Origin: Cucumis sativus
Lineage: Eukaryota; Streptophyta; Magnoliopsida; Cucurbitales; Cucurbitaceae
Reading direction: 5' to 3'
DNA: 64,000 nucleotides
Assembly (NCBI RefSeq): GCF_000004075.3
Contig: NW_022279546.1
Location: 682,001 to 746,000 of the forward strand
Shown: piece after piece, positions 1 to 12,258 of the stretch
How the letters are laid out: every line of letters begins with the position of its first letter
Numbering within the stretch: position 1 is the stretch's first letter
Notes under the pieces: generated by a model
The model's input: the letters and a program-made list of their open reading frames with translations, nothing else
Databases searched by the model: none
What the model was told of the DNA's origin: nothing
Position numbers and translations under genes: made by a program

Positions 1-1200
1 AAATGTGTATGGCCAAAAGAGGGATTTAAAATTAATATAAAAAAGGCATTAGAATATGGCAAAAAAGGGGATTAAAATTGAGATAAAAAAGAGAACCGCA
101 CATATTATTATGTACATAATTCACAATATTCAGAAAATGAACCAAGTGTTCTACTCATTTCTAAGCTATCAATATATGCATTTTCAACATATGTAACATA
201 TTCAAAGAACAAATACAATCACAAATCCGAGCTCCGTTCTCATGCGTTAGGCATACATGCTTTTTTATGCTAAAAAGCGAAGTAGACATGGTACTTATTC
301 TAAGCATAGAGCATTGCAAAAGTTTCTAAATTTTGACATTTTTAGCAAAATTTGCAAAATGAAAATTTCCCAAAGGACATGGAATGTGCAAGGCTACAAC
401 CCCACCCCCCACTTAAAAATATGCATTGTCCTCCAAGCATTTTAAGCAAGATTCTACGGATGGAAAAAAAAAGAAAAAAAAGAACAGAAGACCTCCCCTT
501 GTAACCTAGTTTCTTCATGGAAGCTTGCTTGCAAAGATCCCAAGTTTGGTTATATTTCATTTTCCTTTATTCCTACAAAAAGAAAACAAGAATTTCCATC
601 GAATTTTATTAAAAAGGTTAAACTAAAAATTTTAGAAAAATGTGCAGAATTGTTTAAGCTCGGTTGCATTTTCTAAGCATCACTTGAATTATTAAAACGA
701 CCTAACAAATATTCAATACAAGTTCGTAATTCATAACCTACCAAAAAGTTCAAAAAGATTGTTGTAGGTGTTCCACCAAACCTTTTGTAAATTACATACA
801 TCAATAAGAAAGAAGCAAGATGCCCAGTTTTTTTGAACTGCTGTTTTTCTCTTCTTTTTTTTCTTTAACTTGCTGTAAATTGGAGATGTTTTCCATAACT
901 ACTTTGGCTTATGTAATTTACCTTCTCCCTAAATGCAACCATAAATCAAACAAAGTAGATGAATAAATTTACACCACAGAAATCCATCCTATGAAGACTA
1001 GAGCGGAGAAAGATGGGATAAGGATAAAGCATAGGAAGAGCAAATACCCGATGGGAAGTAAACTGATAAAAAATACTTTGTGTTGAGAGTAATATATCCG
1101 GAACCAATTTTCTGGCAGCCATTAAGATTTACCCACTGCAACTCTGCACACAAATATTTTCTTATAAACAATAATTAACACAATCTAATTGGTATCTTAT
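1..1200. other. AT-rich stretch without a recognisable gene (copy A)
   Basis: Short spurious open frames only. The matching stretch in copy B is 37,111-38,310. I see no conserved domain, RNA gene or terminal repeats. Confidence 0.6.
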
Positions 1201-1227
1201 GGATATAAAAGACAGCATGGATCCATA

Positions 1228-1312
1228 TTGGAAGGATTTCAAATTAGTCTACGAAACAAAGAATTTGGAAGGATTTCAAATTAGTCTACGAACAAAGAAT
1301 TTGGAAGGATTT
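1228..1312 (+). repeat. 36-bp minisatellite, 2 units (copy A)
   Basis: Two units (1,228-1,264 with one extra A, and 1,265-1,300) plus a 12-bp partial. The unit begins ttggaaggatttcaaattag. Copy B has six full units at the same place, so the locus varies in length between copies. Confidence 0.9.
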
Positions 1313-1355
1313 GTGATCAACTAAGGAGCTCTCGACTTTCTCCGCTGGAATTTAC

Positions 1356-1418
1356 CTTCCTTGGGTACTTATCGACCAGAGACTGGAAGTAGTTGTGCTC
1401 TTCGTCCACAGTAGTCAT
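1356..1418 (-). CDS. Possible first exon of an unknown gene (copy A)
   Basis: On the minus strand an ATG at 1,418 opens a 21-codon frame (begins MTTVDEEHNYF) that runs into AAG|GTAAAT, a plausible splice donor. Upstream (about 1,420-1,720) is CT-rich sequence like a plant 5' UTR. This local block is richer in GC than its AT-rich surroundings. No downstream exon is visible and I do not recognise the peptide. It may be a relic first exon or chance. The same arrangement is in copy B. Confidence 0.25.
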
Positions 1419-1919
1419 CCAAAGAGCAAGGGAAAGACCACGACGCGCAGTGGAATAGGAAAAAGAGCGTCGAGCACAGCTTTCGTGTCACCAGCAATCG
1501 CTTTTCCTTTATTGGTAGACCGAAAAGGCTTTGTCAAGCAGGCAGGCATGTGATTGTCACTCGATCGACAGTTGAGAAATCCAGCGCTGTTAGGGCTAGG
1601 AGAAGAAGATGGCCGTGAATCGCGATTTTGAGGAAGACGAAGAAGATAAGAGAAGGGGAGAGGACGAGAAAGTAGAGAGAAAGAGCCGTTAGAGAAGAAG
1701 TAGGGGAAGAAATTCTTTTATTTAAAATTCAATTGCATTATTTATTTATTTATTTAATTTCTTTTTTTTATTTATTTAATTTAAATAATATACATAAATT
1801 TGCAAATTGGAATATATAGTTATATTACTTATTATAGAATATCAAATGAAAATAGTGATTAGAAGAAATGTCTAAAATAAACAAAAATAATAAATATTCA
1901 AAAAAAAAAATCTTTAAAA

Positions 1920-2395
1920 TCTGGGGATAGGGATCAACAAGTTATTGAAAATTTTTTCCTCGCCAAGTAGAATTGCTTTATCAACGATTCGATGAATGTA
2001 TCTATGTTCAATTCGTGTGTGTACATGTATGAATCAAGTTCATTTCGTTAGGATGAGGCTCATCAATTTAATTAGGGATCGGTCTTATGATGAAACAATT
2101 CATTGCATTGATAAATCCAATATAAAAAACCATTTTACCTATACTCATTAGATAAATCCAGTTCCTCAATGAGCGACTATGTGGATAAGATATATTTATG
2201 TACATATCTTATTATTTATAATTTATAAGAATTATATACACTAGACTCATCGTGGCTAGTGGCTTACTCAGAAATTGAATCAAATAGGCCTTTTTAACTC
2301 AGTGGTAGAGTAACGTCATGGTAAGGCGTAAGTCATCGGTTCAAATCCAATAAGGGGCTTTGGCTTTTTTCATAAAACTCCAGCCGTAGTATTCA
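1920..2395 (+). other. Plastid-derived DNA (NUPT) containing decayed trnT-GGU (copy A)
   Basis: The segment around the tRNA-like sequence, including the downstream TTTGGCTTTTTTCATAAAA, resembles the chloroplast trnE/trnT-psbD spacer. Its edges are approximate. Relative to copy B, about 170 bp just left of it (B 39,190-39,360) is missing. The sequence has accumulated substitutions, consistent with nuclear decay. Confidence 0.7.
2288..2359 (+). pseudogene. trnT-GGU: trnT-GGU pseudogene of plastid origin (copy A)
   Basis: A 72-nt sequence keeps the D-arm (CTCAGTGGTAGAGTAA), the anticodon region with GGT in ATGGTAAG, and the T-arm (TCGGTTCAAATCC) of chloroplast tRNA-Thr. Compared with the family, a C in the acceptor stem and a C in the anticodon stem have become T, and the T-arm stem reads CAATAAG rather than CGATAAG. 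It is a nuclear copy of plastid DNA and is unlikely to be expressed. Confidence 0.8.
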
Positions 2396-2399
2396 TATT

Positions 2400-4600
2400 T
2401 GATTGAGGGAAACGTGAGTGAGAGAGAAGGGGAGATGAGGGAAAAACTATAAAGGATTTAGTGAAGAAAAACCCATTTAAAATATATTTGAATTATTTGT
2501 GATAAAGCTCATTTAAAACCCAAAACAATTTCTTTATAACTAAAACAAATATTTTGTTTTTAAAATTTAGACTAAAAAAATCAAATTTTACTGCAAAAAC
2601 TGAGATAAAATTGTCAGTAATGATAAAGCAAAAAAATATATTTTGTTTTTCAAATAATTATAATCCATAATTTTCAAGAAATGTGAAATTTCATTTAATA
2701 AGATAAAAAAAATTGTGAACATTAGTTTCCAACTTTGGCAATGGATGAAAGTATTAGAAATTGAAAATAATTGTTAGACATGCATGTTAGCCGTCACCAC
2801 AAACCAATCCAATTTTTCATTCAAAAATGTTGAATTTATAATTAATGGTTCTCGAAACATTCATACAATTTTTTTTTTTAATTTGACTTACTTAATTTGA
2901 GTTTTCTTACGATGTTCATGTCGATATTATACGAAAAATTGTCTTAAATGATAAAATTGCTGAAGATATTCACAAATATAACAAAGTTTTACCGTCTGTT
3001 AGTTAGTGATAGAACATGTACTAGTGGTCTATCAATTATCCTCTATGGTTTTAGTTTAGTGGTTATTTATCAAGCTCTTAATAAATTAAATAGTGATTTA
3101 ACAAATATAATGTAAAAGAATATTCCAAGAATAACCTTGGAGTATCACTTGAATTTTCAAAACGACCTAACAATGCTAAACTATAAGCTCATAACTCATA
3201 ACCTATCAAAAAAAGTACAGATAAAACAAAAAAACTATTTAAATCTTGAAAAATGAAATATGAGAAAAAAAATGAAAAGAGAAGAAATAAATTTTAAAGT
3301 ATATGTAAATTTTAGATATTAAGTAAAAAAGAGAATATGTAAGTTGAATTTTAATCGGTAAGAATATGGATGTCTAGAAACAAATTTTTAATTTTTTAAA
3401 AGTTGATTTATAATCATTTGATTTCTTTAAATTCAACAACATAAACATAAAATGATTTGATTTTGAATTTATCACACCTTACAAATATTTTTCAAATTTC
3501 AAATCAAGAGATACTATGTTTGTTGACCTTACCCACTTGATTGCCATTTTGAGACTTGTTTAATACTAAGTTTGTTTCACTTGCATACTTGGTTGTCATT
3601 TTAGGTCTCTAAGTGCATTTTGAACTTTTTATTTTAATGGGCTTTATCAAAAATAATTCAAATGGAATTGGCAGATGGCTGAGGGCCTTCGTGAAACGTG
3701 GGAGAGAAGCGATAAGAATATGGATGGCTTAATGGTCATAGAAATTTATTATGCTTGGTTTTTGCTTGAAATTTTTTCTATTATTTACTTTATTGAACAC
3801 ACACGAGCACCCGTACATCTGGATTTGTAAGAATATGTATCATTATAAGGTTTCCATCCATCTTTCTTATGCCATCGATGAAGTTTTCGCTTAGATCTTT
3901 ATCTTAGTTCGGCCTCTTTAAAATGTTACTCCATACAAGGAAGATCGAAAGTTGTGATTACCAAGTGTAGATTTGTATTGTATAGTTGCCTTAGTTATTT
4001 TTTTAATTATTCTTTTTAGACGTTATTTTCTTTTATAATTAGTTCTCTTTAGTTAGAATTTCTATTAAATTATACTTACCTATTATCAAATCCTTTTTCC
4101 GTAATAAGAGAAAATAGAGTTTTTCTCAAATAACAAAAAGTGATTATTTAAGATAGTATGCTAAAGGGAACACATCCAACTACCATGTTCAGAATATTAC
4201 CTTTGCCGATTGAAAGTCTTGGATTCTTGGTCAACTTTGAACGCAAATTTTTCTTAGTTGATTAATAAATATCAGGGTAAAAAGATCTTATATTGTAATA
4301 TTGTTTTGCTTCACTTGCATCATACACTAAAACACAAGATTAAAAAAAAAATATTATATTTAGACTTTTGTATGGTTGATTAGGTGTTCTCTTTGAATTG
4401 GTGGTTGGTATTGGCTTTCTAATTATGATATGATTTTGGGAACCTTTGAATTATGTTCTTCAAACCTTCTCTCTTCGATTGAAGCTTATTATATTTTATC
4501 GTTGTTAGTATGTTTTTTTTCTCTCCATTTTTTCCCTTCTAATATTTTTATTTGATATATAATGTGCATAAAAGAGAAAGTAGTGAGGAGATAAACTGAG
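2400..4600. other. AT-rich stretch without a recognisable gene (copy A)
   Basis: No supported coding region. Part of 3,120-3,220 loosely repeats sequence at 680-760 (cacttgaatt...cgacctaaca...cataacct). The right part must hold the 5' LTR of the gag remnant that follows, but I cannot place its left end. Copy B lacks 3,058-4,937. Confidence 0.5.
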
Positions 4601-4800
4601 AAAGGGAGGTTTCATTTGCAAAACTTCTGCACAGTTCATAGTCCATTTCGCATTCTCCAAAGCGTGATATTCACTCTTCTAGGGCTTTCTGTCTTCCAAA
4701 TTGTCGAGTACTTTGTTTTCAAGACTGTGTTAGAACATGTTTGGCTGATTAATAAATTAGTAGAACACACTATTTGGTGTTCTATCATTTTGGTATCGGA
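4560..4800 (+). mobile_element. 5' LTR end and primer-binding-site relic of a Ty3/gypsy element (copy A)
   Basis: The sequence tctatca (ending at 4,787) followed closely by TGGTATCGGAG (4,791) resembles an LTR 3' end next to a tRNA-iMet primer binding site (canonical TGGTATCAGAG), with one substitution. The gag start codon lies 37 bp downstream at 4,828, as expected. The LTR left end was not found. All of this is deleted in copy B. Confidence 0.5.
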
Positions 4801-4827
4801 GAAATCGAATCTGTGAAGTTCTATATC

Positions 4828-5345
4828 ATGGCTCAAAAGCGAATTGAGGAAAAGTTGGAAATGGTAGATCAAGAAATATCCGACATTCGAGCAGAATTAC
4901 ATGATCTGCCAACAATCAAGGAAAACATGTCATCTTTGGCGAAGAGTATTGAGAGGTTAGGAGTACAGGCTGAGAAGCAACAACAGCAACCAGAAACACT
5001 GTTGAAATATATTGAAGGAATGATCAAAGGGAAGACAACGATGGAAGAAGTACTAGAAGGATCATCAAGTGAGTTGGCAGCATGGTTGATGTCAGTGATT
5101 GGATGATGATGGGAGGAAAATATGAGGAAAAACATACCAAGTTGGAGGGTGAAGATTCTGCGGGCGACCGAAGCAAATTTAAAAAAATTGAAATGCCAGT
5201 TTTTGTGGGAAATGATCCTGATTCTTGGTTGTTTAGGGCTGAGAGATACTTTCAGATACACAAACTGAGTGAGTCAGAGAAAATGACTGTGTCCATTATT
5301 AGTTTTGATGGAGCAGCTTTGAATTGGTATAGATCTCATTATTAG
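4828..5345 (+). pseudogene. Ty3/gypsy gag fragment, frameshifted and truncated (copy A)
   Basis: The frame opens with MAQKRIEEKLEMVDQEI, continues through a Gln-rich stretch, and shifts frame between about 5,082 and 5,106. It then reads KIEMPVFVGNDPDSWLFRAE, the start of the retrotransposon gag domain (PxFxGxDPxxWLxRAExYF), on to ALNWYR, where a stop ends it. Only the N-terminal part of gag remains; no nucleocapsid, protease, RT or integrase follows. A perfect 21-bp direct repeat (5,294-5,314 and 5,337-5,357) spans the end of gag and marks a recombination breakpoint. Non-functional. Confidence 0.85.
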
Positions 5346-5359
5346 TTTTGATGGAGCGA

Positions 5360-5870
5360 GATATATCCTATTAAAGTTGTCGTGTTACTTAATCGCATTA
5401 TAACGCAAAGACATTCCTTTGCTCTTTCTTGCATACAAGTTAGTTCCCATTTCTATTTTGTCATCCATATTCCCTCTTATAGAATCTCTAAGCGTAGATA
5501 TCTAGTGGTAGTTTGTTCTTGTATTTCTTTTTATAACCATTCGTTATTCTTTAATTCTTTTATACTGCCTAGATAATAAGTAATACCTAAAATTAATATC
5601 TTGAATCAATTCCTTATGTTCGACCCGGGATCACCCAAGTAAACCTACCATTTCACTTGCACTTGGACAAGTAGTAAGAAAACTTTGTACTCAAGAGGAC
5701 TTAGTTGCCACACGATATGAAGGTCTAGTGAGCAATTTCACATGCAGTTAACATGCTTAGTGATATATCGCCTAAGATTGAGTATAATTTTCATTCACAC
5801 ATTTACTAACACTAAGTCCTGATTGTTGAAGAGAAACAACACCTCAATAACCGGAGCGATCGACTTCTAT
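5360..5870 (+). mobile_element. LTR-retrotransposon non-coding remnant (copy A)
   Basis: No coding potential. The stretch near 5,617-5,690 (tatgttcgacccgggatcac, then cacttgcacttggacaagta) resembles the ends of plant Ty3/gypsy LTRs as I remember them. The borders are not resolvable. Same in copy B near 40,930-41,440. Confidence 0.35.
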
Positions 5871-6165
5871 CTTTAGTTATTCGATCTTGAACCTTAATTG
5901 CACCGAGAGATGGCCTGGGATGAAACAAATTTACATTTATTTTATTCAGTCTCGAGCATACATTGTCCTAAGATGCTACATTATGAAAGACTTCTGCCTT
6001 TAGTTATTCGATCTCAGGCCTTAATTGCACTGAAATGGCTCGGGATGAAAGAATTCTGTCTTTATTCTATTTAATCTTGGGCATACATTACATTGAGATG
6101 CTCCGAAATGAAATTTTTTTGCCTTTAGTTATTCGATCTCGACCTTAATTGCATCGAGATGACCC
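5868..6165 (+). repeat. ~125-bp tandem repeat, about 2.3 units (copy A)
   Basis: The motif ctttagttattcgatct followed by ccttaattgcac and gggatgaaa recurs at about 5,873, 5,999 and 6,123 with roughly 20% divergence. Copy B carries it at about 41,437-41,735. No coding potential. Confidence 0.75.
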
Positions 6166-6169
6166 GTTA

Positions 6170-7673
6170 TTAATAAATCACAAAGAAGATATAAATCGCA
6201 AGGACGTCTATGGAATTTGTGAAAAAATAATCTCGCATCATGGACTTTTCTTATTTTGTTATACGAACCATAAATATTTTGGATTTTTCTACATTTATGT
6301 AAATTACTCTTAAATTAATCTAATTAATATTTAATTGGAAATCACCGCCACTTGGATATAGGAATACGGGAGCATCCCACATTCTCTAAATAACACCCAC
6401 ATATGGAAGTTATTATCTTAATTTAAATTAATGATCACAAATAGCAAAAAAGTTAAAACTATTTACAAAATATAGCAAAAAATTGAAACTATTTACAAAA
6501 AGACTCAAATGTGCTATAGAGAATTTAATTATTATGCTAATTAGTTTCAATTTAATTAGTATATTTGAAAATTCCACTTAAATTTGATTAACACTAAAAT
6601 AATTAGTTAATATATAATAATTATTTAAATCACATTTAATTAATATTTCATTTAAATCACATTTAAATGAATATCTCTCACATAACCAATAGTTTGAATT
6701 TAATTAAATAGAATTAAACTAAATTATTAATTAATTCTTCAATTATTTAATTTCTAAATTAAATATTTTATATTTGATTTAATATAGATTTGAATCATAC
6801 TCATATATGAATTTCTCTCATAACCTATTGTTTGAATTTGTATCATATACGTATTAAATTTTAATCTATAGTTTTATTACAAATTTAATTCATATTAAAT
6901 TAATATTTGAACTCATTCAAATATTTATTATTTCATAAATTAATTTTAAATCATATACAAAATTAAATTTATATAATAAAGTTCAATTAAAAGATAAATT
7001 TTATATTATAATATATCACCATACATTATACTAATTTTCAAAGTAAATATGAACATTTCAAATTACAGTCAATATGTAATAACCTTAATACCCTTTACAT
7101 ACTAGGAAGGGACCTAATAAATTTACATTTCAAAGTGAAATCAATTTATTTACTTTAGTTGTCGTATTATCCTTAAGAGCACCTCATGCCTCCACATCAA
7201 TAATCATTTTATCTCATTGCAACAATCACCCATATAAATATTGAATCAACATATGGTTCTGTACCTAATGATGAAAAACTTGGCACTGAGCCAAGTATCT
7301 CCCCCAATAATCGTAAAGTGATTCATCCTTTCCTTGTGTGATGCCATAGATTTTCTTCCTCACACTAGTAGCATAAAAGGTTGAAAAGAACTTTTCCAAA
7401 TATTGTCTCTACATCTACTCCCATGAAATAATGCTCCCTGGTGACAAGTAATAGAGCTAATCTTTCACTTCTTCGTGTTACGAGAAGGGAAAAGCTCTCA
7501 TGTTCGTCTGCTCAAGGGTTATAATGTGAGGACTCATTCCATTGCAAACAATATGGGGCTCGACTATCGAGAATAATATGGGGCTCGACTATCGAGACTG
7601 AACCCTAAGTGGAAGTCCATAAGTTCACTTTAGCAGTTAGCTAAATGAAAATCTACTTATAATATGGAGCAAG
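6170..7673. other. Very AT-rich stretch without genes (copy A)
   Basis: 6,350-7,080 is dense in TTAAT/AATTA motifs with no supported frame. A short duplication, aatatggggctcgactatcgag (7,550-7,600), is tandem here and in B (43,110-43,160). I see nothing else. Copy B counterpart: about 41,740-43,243. Confidence 0.6.
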
Positions 7674-8079
7674 CACTAGAAGAAATTTGCTCTTTATTGT
7701 CAGTTTAGAACCGACATTAATGGCCTTCGGTGTCAGTTCGGAATTGACATCTATGCTAGCGTTATTAAAGGCCTTTAATGTCATTTTTGCTTTGATGTCA
7801 GTTTAAAAATGACATCAAATGCATCATTGATGGCCACTGATGTCGGTTTTAAATCAACATTTTTTATGGCGTAATTGTTGACCTTTACTGTTGGTTTTCC
7901 TTTAATGTCGTTTTTAAACCGACATCAAAGCCTTGTTTGTTTTTTTAATTTATTTATTTTAATTATTTTTCATGGTGTCGAAATCGACATTATTTGTTAC
8001 GAATTACGACATGAAATGTTCGTCATCGAATATTAAAAAAGTATAAAAAATAATTGTTGCATGATTGCTAGCTGTCTAC

Positions 8080-8620
8080 CACTCCATGGCAAACCTTATA
8101 TATTACTTCCATATTTCACCTGCAAGGCAGAAGATCAACACCTACAAAACAAGCATACACTTCCACACATCCAATGGCAAACTAATACTATTTCTAGCTA
8201 TATAGAATTCAAACCTACAAAACCAGCACATACACTTCCACACTTCGATGCAAACTAATAATATTTCTAGCTACAGAATTCAACACCTAAAAACCCAACA
8301 TATATACATTTTTCCACACTTCCATAGCAAACCAATATTTCCATTTCACCTACAAGGAAGAAGATCAACACCTACAAAACCAGCATACACTTCCACACAT
8401 CCAATGACAAACTAATATATTTCTAGCTATAGAATTCAACATGTAAGAAACCTACAAAACCAACACATACATTTCCACACTTCCATGGCAAACCAATATT
8501 TCCATTTCACCTACAAGGAAGATCAACCCCTACAAAACCAGCATACACTTCCACACATCCAATGGCAAACTAATACTATTTCTAGCTATAGAATTCAACA
8601 TATAAAAGACTAAGTTTAGA
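8080..8620 (+). repeat. Imperfect tandem repeats near the CACTA 3' end (copy A)
   Basis: Blocks built from cctacaaaaccagcatacac, ttccacacatccaatggcaa and atttctagctatagaattc recur about five times, alternating with fcattt-type spacers. They sit between the subterminal repeats and the protease exons, a usual place for CACTA non-coding repeats. Copy B: about 43,650-44,190. Confidence 0.7.
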
Positions 8621-8667
8621 TAATTTATGTAATTTGTAACATATAAAAAGTGAAAGTAGAAACTTAC

Positions 8668-9111
8668 AAGGCTAGTGATGGGAGTACTAGAATTATGCAC
8701 GATTTCATGTATATACTTTTGGACATAATACCCACACCCAACCGAATCCAATTGACGAGGACACTGCATGTATATAAATTACATACAAATTATTCTTATG
8801 TTTCATTGAAAATAATTATGTGTCAATGCAAATTACCTTTATAGGTTTCCATTTCGGATTTGACCGATAATGTTGTAAATCATGCTTAGCTTGCCATGTT
8901 TTTAATCCTCTATACATTTGGAAACATTAGAATTAGAAGACAATGAAGTCCAAATAAGAAGTAAATCATAAGTCACATTTATGACTCCATGGATGTCTTC
9001 GTTAACTTTACTTCGAAGAGAGTCCAAAACATAAACACAGTTCTCTCGAAGATCGATGACATGCAACATCCAATGAAAACTACAATAAACATCTTCAATG
9101 TGAGTATACAT
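8668..9111 (-). pseudogene. Ulp1-like (C48) cysteine protease module of CACTA element 1 (copy A)
   Basis: Two minus-strand exons. Exon 1 (about 9,111-8,837) encodes SFHWMLHVIDLRENCVYVLD, giving the catalytic His in HWML and Asp in VLDSL, and ends at a GTAATT donor; a stop (after KCIED) interrupts it. Exon 2 (8,763-8,668) follows a TGCAG acceptor and encodes CPRQLDSVGCGYYVQKYIHE, with the oxyanion Gln and catalytic Cys, ending at GTAAGT. Ulp1-like domains are known passengers in plant CACTA and MULE elements; their role there is unsettled. The catalytic motifs survive, but the stop and loss of the element's 5' half argue against expression. Confidence 0.8.
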
Positions 9112-9181
9112 TTAACCTCAATGAAAAACATAATAATGTGTTAATCTTATTTATTTACCCAGTATTATACGGAATTAGAAC

Positions 9182-9746
9182 TATTTGTTCCAAGGTAGCC
9201 GCTTCTAACTGGTTGGCAAAATTTCTGGATCGGAGATCACGATCCTTGATATGTGATGTTATTTTTGCTTGGTCATAACAAAAAACTTGCTTCCACAATC
9301 ACATTCATCCCAAAGATATCTAAGTAAAAGCAACCTTAGTTAAAAAGGAACAAAATAACTATAGCTATAGTATTGGACATAAAGATGAGTAAAAGATGTT
9401 TACTTACGTAATGTATGCTAGGATGCACATATAGCCTATTTCTACCATGCCGCAATAATGGAGCAAGTCCTAACGAGCTAAATAAATGAATTTGTTTTTA
9501 CCGAATATTAGCTCGTTCATTAGGATGCGAACCATATCTACATCCTTCATATTGTTCACGACATGTCCATATAAGAGCTTAATGGTTCCATTAACATTTA
9601 TGTAATTTGAAGAATACAGAACATCCTTTGGGGTTGAATGCTCCAAGCACAAACAAAATAATATCAAAACCTAAAGTACAATCACAAATAAATATCAAAG
9701 CTTCAATAGCACATAAACAAGTCAACGAGGTCATTCAACAATATTA
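9182..9746 (-). other. CACTA internal segment, source of the 565-bp patch (copy A)
   Basis: This internal part of element 1 is repeated at 12,259-12,823 with only a few substitutions (for example ccgcaataatgg here, ctgcaataatgg there). It includes a minus-strand frame (MILFCLCLEHSTPKDVLYSS...) that may be a fragment of the element's protein. Copy B has one instance only (44,753-45,317). Confidence 0.85.
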
Positions 9747-9997
9747 CCTAATGCTTGATTTAAAGTCTCTATCTTGCCCTTCACTGGAATAGGTAAACTA
9801 CAATCTCCTCCTGTGAGCAAGTCCACCAAGATTTTAACATTGAGACCACCATTGCTATCATCAAGTACGGTTGCTATTGCAACAATATTATTAATTGTTC
9901 CTATAGCCAATTTGCACGGTGTTTACTTTACAAGTATTAAAAGCATCATTAAGAACAATTTATCCTATAAACATTAAAATTTTAAAACTGACAACAA

Positions 9998-10262
9998 AGT
10001 TAATTACCTTCACTTCTTCGTTCATAGGTGTGTTGCCCAAATCCTCATCGGCATAGAGATCTATGTTAACACTTCTGATGGACGATCTCAAGTGATTATG
10101 ACCCTTTTTGTAACTTTTGCTTTTGAGTCATCTTCTACAACTTGAGAACTTGCAATTTTCTCTTTCCCTTTCACTGTCTTGAAATATAGTGATTGAGAGA
10201 CAAAACCACCCATGCCACGTACACGTCCACCATGCTCCTTAGAGCCCAATGACTCAGTCAAT
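9998..10262 (-). pseudogene. Transposase_24-like segment of CACTA element 1, frameshifted (copy A)
   Basis: The minus strand encodes EDILTESLGSKEHGGRVRG followed by FVSQSLYF, a signature of plant En/Spm Transposase_24 proteins (LGSxEHGGRVRG). Compared with copy B, one T is missing in the run at about 10,120 (cttttgag versus ctttttgag), which shifts the frame in A. Flanking sequence to about 10,760 carries further exons I could not delimit. Confidence 0.75.
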
Positions 10263-11468
10263 ATGTCCTCATCTCTATGTGTTTCAGCTAATGCATCCTA
10301 TAGAACAATACAAGTATTCATCATTAACTAAGTTAACAAAAGATTAAATATTGTATATAAGTAAATCGCAAGCAAACTTACGATTCGAGAGACACAATCT
10401 CGAGTAGCATCATCAAAATAATCATTGTTTTTTCCTTTTCTTGCTTCTTTCCAAAGAGTTGAACGATAGGAAAGATCACACGTTATATTATGCAACCAAA
10501 GATATATAGTTAATTAGCATAAACATATTAAGATAAATTATTTCATTCAATTAGAAATACTTACTAATTCTTCGGCAGGATTTTCATATCCCTTACTAGC
10601 AATGTGATGATTGTATATGCATTTTGATCTTCTTTCCCTTTGAATACGACTATAATCCTATACAAAAAATTAGTTTGTAGTTACATACCAAACCAACATT
10701 AAAGTTAACATGTAATTAAATTTATTTACCTCACATTCTTCAGTCAGTCTAGCGTCCACAAAGGATTTCCAATCTTCTTGATTAATATGAGAATAGATCT
10801 TAGGAGGAAACTACAAACATGATGGTTGATCCTTAAACGGAAGTATATACAGAAGAGTTAACGTAGTTTTGAAAGTTCGATACTTTCTTGATGCAGACAT
10901 TAGGATAGAATGTCTAACATTGGGATGTAACTCAAACGACATCCACACAAGAAAAAAGAAAAAAATATTTAGACTTAGGGAAATCAAACTACATTGTAAG
11001 AAAAATGTAATTATAGAATTCATACCGATATACAATCGTAGATTTTATCTTTCAACTCATTCGAAACTTGTTTCCAAGATTTGTATGTGATAGGAATATG
11101 CTGTCGAACACACACACCAATGTAACTTTGAATTTTCTTAGATATAGCTCTTACAAGTTGCCCATGTTCATTAAATTGAACGGGCAACAGTTGCCCAGAA
11201 TTTCTTACATGCTAACTCTGGCATAGTCGTTGGGCCACATGGCACGAATGATTTGTTTTCTTGCTTTGGGAATCATTTTTCTTTCATCCTCACTTAAGTA
11301 TGTGACTCCTCCATCTATGAATCTGCAAAAAAAAACATATATGTATTAGTAAGCACGTTACTGAGCAAAGTAAGGACATAAAATAAGCTTAGTAATTACA
11401 ATCTCTGAACATAAATCTATTATAAAGGAAAGTAAATGGCATACCTTAATAAAACATTTATACAATTA

Positions 11469-12017
11469 TTACTTATCAACCCATCTACCCTCACAATCAT
11501 GTCTAATATATGATGAAGTTGTATCATCAATCTCGTGAGGTGTATTAACATTGGGCATCTTTTGAACAACTCCATAACCACACTCTAGTAGCATATCTCC
11601 TATTTTATCTTCAAAGAAATCTTCTTCAATAGTTCTACGTGGAGATGTTAAAACCACTGACCATTTAGGATTTGCAGAATCTTTCACATAGAATATGTGT
11701 TTTGCTTGGGAGGCTAAAACAAATGGGTTTGATTTATGTCCAATACGTTTGAGATCCACAATGGTAAACTCAAGCTCGTCCACTTTGACTCCACTTCTCA
11801 TTATCAACAACCAATCACACTTAAATAAAACAAAGGATAATTGATGGTAATCAATCTCCCATATCTCTTGTATTACGCCATAAAATGTCATATCTGATAT
11901 GACTGGGTTTTTGTCTTTAGAACTAGACACTTGCATTGTAGTGGTTGTTATACTAACTCCACTATTTTGAACTCTCCTAATATCATCGACGTCTTTTTGT
12001 GTGGTAGTAATAACCAT
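11469..12017 (-). pseudogene. DUF4216 domain of CACTA element 1 transposase (copy A)
   Basis: A 182-codon minus-strand frame carries motifs of DUF4216, the C-terminal part of TNP2-type CACTA transposases: TFYGVIQEIWEIDY, then FKCDW, GVKVDELEFTIVDLKRIGHK, PFVLASQAKHIFYVKD and WSVVL. At the usual KWVD position the copy reads WLLIM because of a local 3-bp insertion. The rest of the transposase upstream has been removed and replaced by the patch at 12,259. Confidence 0.85.
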
Positions 12018-12258
12018 TGATCATGTAATCAGAATATGTAGCCACATGTGGAGAAGGTCCATGAGCTATCCATCTTAAGGAAGGCGTGATGGAATTTTTA
12101 GGAACTTCGAGAGCGAGGGCAACCTACAAAATATATTGGATATGATTAGTTTAGATCTAAAATAAACATGGAAGTGTATGGTTCTAGTAATTACCCGTGT
12201 GGACAACCACCGACTGAATGTTCGATTATGCTCTTCTTGAATCCATTTTTTACTTCTA

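Larger units (their letters stand above)
7674..12258 (-). mobile_element. CACTA (CMC-EnSpm) element 1, 3' part only (copy A)
   Basis: The left end is the CACTAGAAGAAATTTGC terminus preceded by AAG, with arrays of gac-att/aatgtc subterminal repeats over the first ~270 bp, typical of CACTA ends. Coding relics lie on the minus strand: Ulp1-like protease (8,668-9,111), Transposase_24-like (9,998-10,262) and DUF4216 (11,469-12,017). The element breaks at 12,258, so the 5' half and 5' terminus are lost in this copy. It cannot transpose on its own. Confidence 0.85.

Noticed and set aside
2288..2359. A functional nuclear tRNA-Thr gene
   Set aside because: Sequence and context are those of chloroplast trnT-GGU, with substitutions in stems; copy B is more damaged.
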